This document shows positions 14,558 to 18,445 of a stretch of 18,445 nucleotides of DNA, in pieces. The position numbers and the translations under genes are program-made. Positions within the stretch are counted from its first letter, which is position 1. Every line of letters starts with the position of its first letter. Source of the DNA: an uncultured Oscillospiraceae bacterium. Lineage in GTDB: Bacteria > Bacillota > Clostridia > Oscillospirales > Oscillospiraceae. The notes beneath the pieces are model-generated. The model did not search any database. It saw nothing but the letters and a program-made list of their open reading frames with translations, and was not told the DNA's origin. Location: positions 1-18,445 of the forward strand of contig CAJOOV010000211.1 in the NCBI GenBank assembly GCA_905236265.1. Reading direction: 5' to 3'.

Positions 14558-15475
14558 TTATCTCTGATAAACTGCGCTGATCTCCTGCTGGATCTCCTCT
14601 ATCCGGGCCTGATACCCGGCAATAAGCTCCTCTGCCTGCGCTGTGATCTCTGCGTTGCGCTCCTCTTCTTCCCGTCGCAGCTCCAGAGCAGCCTCAAAGC
14701 CGGTCACAGTCAGGCTGTCTTCCTCCACATATGCCTCTATGTTGTCCATGCAGTTCACGAATGCCTTTTCCGCATATGCGCTGTCCCCATCCTCACTCAG
14801 CGAGACCTCAAAGGCACGGTTTTCCGCCTGCTCCACCACGGTACGGGTATCCCGGCGAACGCCGCTGTAATTCCAGGCAGAGATATCCAGATACCATGCC
14901 CCGTCTCCGGAATCGACATCCTCCTCGCCGTGGTGGATGAAGATGGAGAAGTCCTCTGCCTCCTCTGCTGCCTCCTGCGAAAACGTACCGTCGGGGAAAA
15001 AGAGCGCCTCAGGAAGATCCAACTCAAGATCGTCCAGATGCTCCTGAGCATCCTCCAGCCAGTCCTCTTCCTCCGACCAGCACAGCACGTAGCTCCAGCC
15101 GTCATCCAGCAGCGCCTCGAACTCCTCTTCGGTAATGCAGTCCTTGTCCCCCGGCCACTGCCGACCCAGCAGCATCACGCCGGGGATGTCTCTGGGCTTC
15201 ATAATCTCATAGACCTCGCTGTAGAGCCTCTCGTCCAGATCCAGAATCAGGTATTCCGCCGTGGCAGTGGAGTGCAGCTCCTTCTGGCTTTCCGAGCGGG
15301 TATGCTCTATCATGCGCTGAAGCTCGTTTGACTCCGCCTCCAGCGACTCCACCTGATTCTGAAGCTGTGCGTATTGCTGAATGGAATCATTGCGGGCGTT
15401 ACGGGCGAAAATAAACGCAACCCATACACCGCAGGTCAGCAGCAATGCGGCGATGAACATGATCCTTCTTCTCAT
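14558..15475 (-). CDS. Membrane-anchored coiled-coil protein, possible inactive deacetylase-like domain
   Basis: 305 residues, strongly acidic. It starts with MRRR and one membrane segment (about 5-24), followed by a coiled coil (about 27-68, QLQNQVESLEAESNELQ), so the rest should face outward. Residues about 72-190 recall the NodB/polysaccharide-deacetylase barrel: a hydrophobic strand ending LDLDE where active enzymes have the FDDG strand, then EVYEIMKPRDIPGVMLL, then ITEEEFEALLDDGWSY, and later ALFFPDGTFS. The metal-binding HxxxH motif is not visible (CWSEEEDW instead), so if homologous it is probably inactive. A second coiled coil (about 262-305) ends the protein. The ATG has GAGAGGAG 6 bases upstream. 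It is transcribed divergently from the capsule-type kinase operon, hinting at a cell-envelope polysaccharide role. The domain call is a visual inference. Confidence 0.75.
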   Translation of the reverse strand: MRRRIMFIAALLLTCGVWVAFIFARNARNDSIQQYAQLQNQVESLEAESNELQRMIEHTRSESQKELHSTATAEYLILDLDERLYSEVYEIMKPRDIPGVMLLGRQWPGDKDCITEEEFEALLDDGWSYVLCWSEEEDWLEDAQEHLDDLELDLPEALFFPDGTFSQEAAEEAEDFSIFIHHGEEDVDSGDGAWYLDISAWNYSGVRRDTRTVVEQAENRAFEVSLSEDGDSAYAEKAFVNCMDNIEAYVEEDSLTVTGFEAALELRREEEERNAEITAQAEELIAGYQARIEEIQQEISAVYQR

Positions 15476-15556
15476 TTGGATCTCCTCTCTCCTGAGGTAT
15501 TATGCGGCGGCGCTGTCTGCCAGATGAATACCTGATGAGCCTTTTCGTGTAAAGAT

Positions 15557-15585
15557 AATGTATCACACTCCGTGCCCCTTGTCCA
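15557..15585 (-). promoter_or_regulatory. Probable promoter of the membrane protein gene
   Basis: On the - strand TGGACA (15585-15580, 5/6), 17-base spacer, TACATT (15562-15557, 4/6). It lies about 80 bases before the ATG at 15475. Confidence 0.5.
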
Positions 15586-15633
15586 GCCGCCCCTTTCTTT
15601 TTCCGCCGCTTACCCCAATATAATTTCCACCCA

Positions 15634-15660
15634 CAGACATAGTCCCATGGGCTTTGTCTG
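15634..15660. repeat. Degenerate palindrome of the dispersed family (copy C)
   Basis: CAGACA (15634-15639) pairs with TGTCTG (15655-15660), with a partly paired core containing AGTCCC and GGGCTTT. The wording resembles copy A (CAGACAAAGTCC). Confidence 0.55.
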
Positions 15661-15688
15661 CCGTCTGAATATTATTTTCTTCCCTCCC

Positions 15689-15717
15689 TTGATTTTTCAG
15701 TTTATTTAGAATATGAT
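15689..15717 (+). promoter_or_regulatory. Sigma-A-type promoter of the wzz-cpsB-cpsD operon
   Basis: TTGATT (15689-15694, 4/6), 17-base AT-rich spacer, TATGAT (15712-15717, 5/6). Predicted start near 15724, 75 bases before the first ATG. Confidence 0.65.
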
Positions 15718-15798
15718 ATTGTAGCTTGAAGGATAATGGTTGGATTGCCGCCCATGACGGGCAGCAGCACTACTTGAAGAAAGGAATACGTTCAGGAC

Positions 15799-16695
15799 AT
15801 GTCTAATCAAAGTCAGATTTCTCCCAGCACTGCGCCGGCTGCCGATACAAACATCAATTACAACGCCGCCGCTGCCGCTCTCCCCGAACGATTCGAAGAC
15901 GAGATTGATCTCATGGCGCTGTTTCATCTTCTGATGCAGCGCATCGGAATCATTTTGCTGTGCCTGTCTCTGGGTGCCGGCCTTCTGGGGCTGTTTACTG
16001 CCCTGTTCATGACGCCCATGTACCGCTCTACGGCGACGATTTATATTTTCTCAACAGGAAACGAGGGCGCTACCATCACCGATCTGCAAATCGGCTCTCA
16101 GATGGCGCAGGATCTGGAGATCATCGGCACATCTCAGGCAGTGCTGCAGCAGGTGATTGACGACCTGAATCTGGATACGGACTATATCCACCTGAGAAAA
16201 ATCATCACCGTCAGCAACCCTGTAGATTCCCACATGCTGCGCATCAGCGCCGTCAGCGCTGACCCCCGCCTTGCCGCAGACATCAGCAACAACCTCTCCG
16301 AGCACCTGCGGGAGCAGATTGCCGATGTTATGAACACGGACAAGCCCTCTGTGGTAGAGCGGGCCACTGTGTCCCCCACGCCCTACGCCCCCTCCATTCG
16401 CAGAAACGCCCTTCTGGGCGGCATCGCCGGAGCAGGCGTCGCCGTTGCCGTCATTGTGATTACCTTCCTTCTGGACGACACCATTAAGTCCAAGGAGGAT
16501 GTCATGAAGTATCTGGAGCTGGAAACGCTGGCAGAGCTTCCCTATATCAAGGAGCTGGAATCCTCCACCGCAAACGAGAAGAAAAAGAAATCCCGGCTTT
16601 TCCGAATGAAGAAGGGCAGCGTCCCCAAAACCTCCTCTTCCTCCTCCACGGAGGGGAAGAAGGCCGCAAAAGCTGTCACCAAACGCTCTAAGTGA
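15799..16695 (+). CDS. Wzz/CapA-type chain-length determinant and kinase activator
   Basis: Polysaccharide co-polymerase of the Wzz family. In Gram-positives this protein lacks the kinase domain and its cytoplasmic C-terminus activates the separate BY-kinase (the third gene here). 298 residues. Cytoplasmic N-terminus, first membrane segment at about 48-70 and an extracytoplasmic region (SQMAQDLEIIGTSQAVLQQV is the typical helix). The proline-containing SPTPYAPSIRRN precedes the second membrane segment at about 205-227. The tail is very basic and Ser-rich (KKKKSRLFRMKKG, TSSSSSTEGKK), longer than the short activator tail of CapA. The only ribosome site, AAGGA at 15781-15785, is 13 bases from the ATG, unusually far. 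No alternative upstream start is open, because an in-frame stop lies at 15775. First gene of a three-gene operon. Confidence 0.88.
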   Translation: MSNQSQISPSTAPAADTNINYNAAAAALPERFEDEIDLMALFHLLMQRIGIILLCLSLGAGLLGLFTALFMTPMYRSTATIYIFSTGNEGATITDLQIGSQMAQDLEIIGTSQAVLQQVIDDLNLDTDYIHLRKIITVSNPVDSHMLRISAVSADPRLAADISNNLSEHLREQIADVMNTDKPSVVERATVSPTPYAPSIRRNALLGGIAGAGVAVAVIVITFLLDDTIKSKEDVMKYLELETLAELPYIKELESSTANEKKKKSRLFRMKKGSVPKTSSSSSTEGKKAAKAVTKRSK

Positions 16696-16772
16696 GTCTG
16701 GCAGGGTGCCTGCACAGATTCAGCAGGCATCCCGCCGCAGACAAACCATGTAATCATTAGAAAGAGAATTCT

Positions 16773-17528
16773 ATGAGCATCCTTGCAGATATTCACTGTC
16801 ACCTTGTCCCCTTTGTGGACGACGGCGCCGCCACCCTTGAAACCGCACTCAGGCTGCTGGAGCTTGAGGTGGAGCAGGGCGTCTGCGTCATCTGCGTCAC
16901 CCCCCATCTGCGCCGGCGTATGTTTGAAACGCCGGACGAAGAGGTACGCCGTCAGTTTCTCCGCCTTCAGCAGGCGGCAAAGCAGGCGGAGCTTCCCCTT
17001 GAGCTGTATCTCAGCCGGGAGTATCACTGCGACGAGCTGTTCTGGCAGCACCTGAAAGAGGGCAGCATTATGCCTCTGGGCAACGGCAGCACCATATTGC
17101 TGGAGTTCTCCGGCTCCCACACCTATGAGCAGATTGCCGACGGCGTCCGCCGGGTGCAGGCTGAGGGTCTGACGCCTCTGCTGGCCCATGTGGAGCGCTA
17201 CGGCGCTATCCGCCGCACCCCGGAAAATGCCCAGCGGCTGGCGGATGCCGGGGCGCTGCTGCAGTGCAACGCCGAATGCGTATTGGGCCGGGAGGGCTTC
17301 TGGGCAAAGCGTTTTGTCCACAATCTGATTCGCAGCAATCTCGTCTCCGTGATCGCCTCAGATGCCCATGACCCCGACCAGCGCATCCCCTCGCTGGGCG
17401 AGTGCGCCAGATATATGTCCAAAAAGTTCGGTAAGGATAGGGCGCTGATGCTGACAAGTACATCTCCCAGAAACATTCTGAACCTTGACCATTCCGAAAA
17501 AAGGAGCGTCATTCATGCAAAAGATTGA
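16773..17528 (+). CDS. Manganese-dependent protein-tyrosine phosphatase, CpsB/YwqE family
   Basis: PHP-fold phosphatase that removes phosphate from the tyrosine cluster of its cognate BY-kinase, controlling polysaccharide synthesis. 251 residues. Metal-ligand motifs in order: DIHCHLVPFVDDG (His8, His10), TPH (His45), Glu83 in SREYHCDEL (in place of the usual G-x-E motif), AHVERY (His139) and SDAHD (Asp197, His199). All expected PHP ligands appear present, so it should be active. The ribosome site is weak (AAAGAG, 6 bases before the ATG). It starts 77 bases after the wzz-type gene, and its last 14 bases overlap the kinase gene, which suggests translational coupling of phosphatase and kinase. 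Confidence 0.93.
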   Translation: MSILADIHCHLVPFVDDGAATLETALRLLELEVEQGVCVICVTPHLRRRMFETPDEEVRRQFLRLQQAAKQAELPLELYLSREYHCDELFWQHLKEGSIMPLGNGSTILLEFSGSHTYEQIADGVRRVQAEGLTPLLAHVERYGAIRRTPENAQRLADAGALLQCNAECVLGREGFWAKRFVHNLIRSNLVSVIASDAHDPDQRIPSLGECARYMSKKFGKDRALMLTSTSPRNILNLDHSEKRSVIHAKD

Positions 17529-18255
17529 GATCAACTGGCAGGAGCTTCCCTATGCCCTCCGGGAGGAGATGAAGGTACTGCGTACCAACCTGAAATTCAG
17601 CGGGGCGGACAAGCGGGTCATTATGATGACCAGCGCCGCCAGCCACGAGGGAAAGTCCTCCGTGTGTCTGAATCTCTGCGTCAGCCTTGCCGAGCTGGGG
17701 CACCGGGTTCTTCTGGTTGACGCCGATATGCGCAAGTCCATGCTGAAGCACAAGGTAAAAAGGGGCGATGTCAGCGTGGGACTGTCCCACTTTCTCTCCG
17801 GTCAGCGCTCTCTGGACTCTGTATTCTGTGAGACGGACAACCCGCTGGTCTTTCTGGTGCCTGCCGGTGCCGCACCTCCCAACCCCTCCGAGCTGCTGAA
17901 CGGTCAGTATATGACCGACCTGATAAAGTGGGCTAGAGATCAGTTTGACTATGTGATCGTGGACTGTCCCCCTCTGGGTCTGGTAACGGATGCGGCTGTG
18001 GTGGCTCCTGTCTGCGACGGCGCTATCATCCTTCTGGAGTGGGGCGCTATCCGCTACACCATGGCGCAGGAGGTTCTGCTGCGTCTGCGCACCACTCAGG
18101 TGCCCATTTTGGGTGTGATTATGAACAAGGTAGACGTGAGCAGCGGACGCTATTACCGCCGCTACGGCTACGGCAAGTACGGCTATTCCCGCTACAGCTA
18201 CGGCAAGTATGGCCGCTACGGCTACGGTAAATACGGTTATTACAAGGAGTATTGA
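17515..18255 (+). CDS. Bacterial tyrosine kinase, CpsD/YwqD family
   Basis: Cytoplasmic BY-kinase (P-loop ATPase type) that autophosphorylates on C-terminal tyrosines when bound to the Wzz/CapA-type partner. 246 residues. N-terminal EEMKVLRTNLKFS is the inter-subunit activation helix. Walker A is SAASHEGKSS (40-49, Lys47), slightly off the usual GEGKST. Walker A' is LLVDADMR (66-73) and Walker B is VIVDCPP (147-153). The tail 213-246 holds 15 tyrosines in 34 residues in repeated RYGYGKYGY units, denser than the few tyrosines typical of the family. The frame is open to 17485, but the ATG at 17515 has AAAGGAG 8 bases upstream and gives the family's normal N-terminus. It overlaps the phosphatase gene by 14 bases, and a strong terminator follows directly. 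Confidence 0.94.
   Translation: MQKIEINWQELPYALREEMKVLRTNLKFSGADKRVIMMTSAASHEGKSSVCLNLCVSLAELGHRVLLVDADMRKSMLKHKVKRGDVSVGLSHFLSGQRSLDSVFCETDNPLVFLVPAGAAPPNPSELLNGQYMTDLIKWARDQFDYVIVDCPPLGLVTDAAVVAPVCDGAIILLEWGAIRYTMAQEVLLRLRTTQVPILGVIMNKVDVSSGRYYRRYGYGKYGYSRYSYGKYGRYGYGKYGYYKEY
18160..18243 (+). repeat. Tandem repeat encoding the tyrosine-rich tail of the kinase
   Basis: Three imperfect units (18160-18189, 18190-18213, 18214-18243) encoding RYGYGKYGYS, RYSYGKYG and RYGYGKYGYY. The bases differ mainly at third positions, so the protein repeat is kept by selection rather than being a fresh duplication. Confidence 0.8.
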
Positions 18256-18261
18256 GTCTGC

Positions 18262-18300
18262 AAAAAGCACGGTGCCTTTCCGTCAGGCACCGTGCTTTTA
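18262..18300 (+). terminator. Rho-independent terminator of the kinase operon
   Basis: A perfect 15-bp stem (18263-18277 with 18285-18299), 7-base loop and TTTT at the end of the 3' arm, beginning 7 bases after the kinase stop. Confidence 0.9.
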
Positions 18301-18303
18301 AAT

Positions 18304-18386
18304 CGCAGGCAAAGTCCGGTGTACTTTGCCTGCGAGCTTTGCATCCATGCTGCGCGCACTCACTGCGTTCGCACACTTGCATGGAT
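18304..18386. repeat. Palindromic repeat (copy D) with adjacent inverted repeat
   Basis: A perfect 12-bp inverted repeat CGCAGGCAAAGT (18304-18315) with its complement at 18323-18334 and a 7-base loop; these are the same arms as copy A at 12738-12781. Next to it ATCCATGC (18343-18350) and GCATGGAT (18379-18386) flank a 28-base GC-rich loop. There is no reading frame and no gene similarity. Confidence 0.8.
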
Positions 18387-18392
18387 AAAAGT

Positions 18393-18425
18393 ATTTTTGC
18401 ACCGAACTGAATTCGGTACAAAAAT
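18393..18425. repeat. Inverted repeat near the right edge
   Basis: ATTTTTG (18393-18399) with CAAAAAT (18419-18425), and inside ACCGAA (18401-18406) with TTCGGT (18412-18417), separated by one mismatch. It could be a weak bidirectional terminator or an operator; what lies beyond 18445 is unknown. Confidence 0.55.
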
Positions 18426-18445
18426 CATTTGACTTTATTCCGCCC

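Larger units (their letters stand above)
15476..15798. other. Divergent promoter region between membrane protein and cps-type operon
   Basis: About 320 bases without a gene. It contains the - strand promoter at 15557-15585, a degenerate copy of the dispersed palindrome at 15634-15660, the + strand promoter at 15689-15717 and a leader of about 75 bases with a small GCCC/GGGC hairpin around 15750-15765. Confidence 0.6.

Noticed and set aside
1..18445. tRNA, rRNA, riboswitch, transposase or CRISPR
   Set aside because: No cloverleaf, rRNA stretch, T-box/riboswitch core, transposase frame or spaced repeat array was recognised on either strand.

Overview
The window comes from a GC-rich, low-copy chromosomal locus of a Gram-positive Clostridia-type bacterium. 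An Oscillospiraceae-like gut clostridium is my best guess, as an inference from gene order, a Spo0A-type regulator, a PASTA-domain penicillin-binding protein and a CpsB/CpsD-type tyrosine phosphoregulation operon. No species can be named from the sequence alone. All main genes look intact. Only dnaJ is cut, by the left edge.

Region 1 (1-1026): the 3' part of dnaJ on the + strand, ending in a strong hairpin terminator. It faces a second hairpin that terminates the opposing cell-division genes.

Region 2 (1029-12424, all - strand): a division and cell-wall (dcw) cluster. In the direction of transcription it runs rsmH, ftsL-like, PASTA PBP (pbpB/spoVD type), mraY, ftsW/spoVE, murG, murA, divIB/ftsQ, ftsZ. 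Together these make lipid I and lipid II (MraY, MurG), the first committed precursor (MurA), the septal polymerase/crosslinker pair (FtsW with the PBP), the divisome linkers (FtsL, DivIB) and the Z-ring (FtsZ). Sigma-A-like promoters can be read in front of rsmH and ftsZ. Hairpin terminators lie after ftsL and after divIB, so the cluster seems to be split into at least three transcription units. mraZ, murB, murC, murD, murE, murF and ftsA are not here.

Region 3 (12425-15798): an accessory-looking stretch. It holds palindromic repeats, a small lipoprotein with an 11-residue repeat (-), a Spo0A-like regulator whose receiver has lost the phospho-acceptor Asp (+), a long inverted repeat, and a membrane-anchored protein with a possible degenerate polysaccharide-deacetylase-like domain (-).

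Region 4 (15689-18300, +): a three-gene operon with its own promoter and terminator. It encodes a Wzz/CapA-type chain-length/kinase-activator protein, a CpsB/YwqE-type PHP tyrosine phosphatase and a CpsD/YwqD-type BY-kinase with a dense tyrosine tail. No glycosyltransferase follows before the terminator. The right edge (18300-18445) holds further palindromic repeats.

The most unusual items are the phosphorylation-deficient Spo0A paralogue, the deacetylase-like membrane protein divergent from the kinase operon, the repeat family shared by four intergenic regions, and the intra-cluster terminator before the PBP gene.
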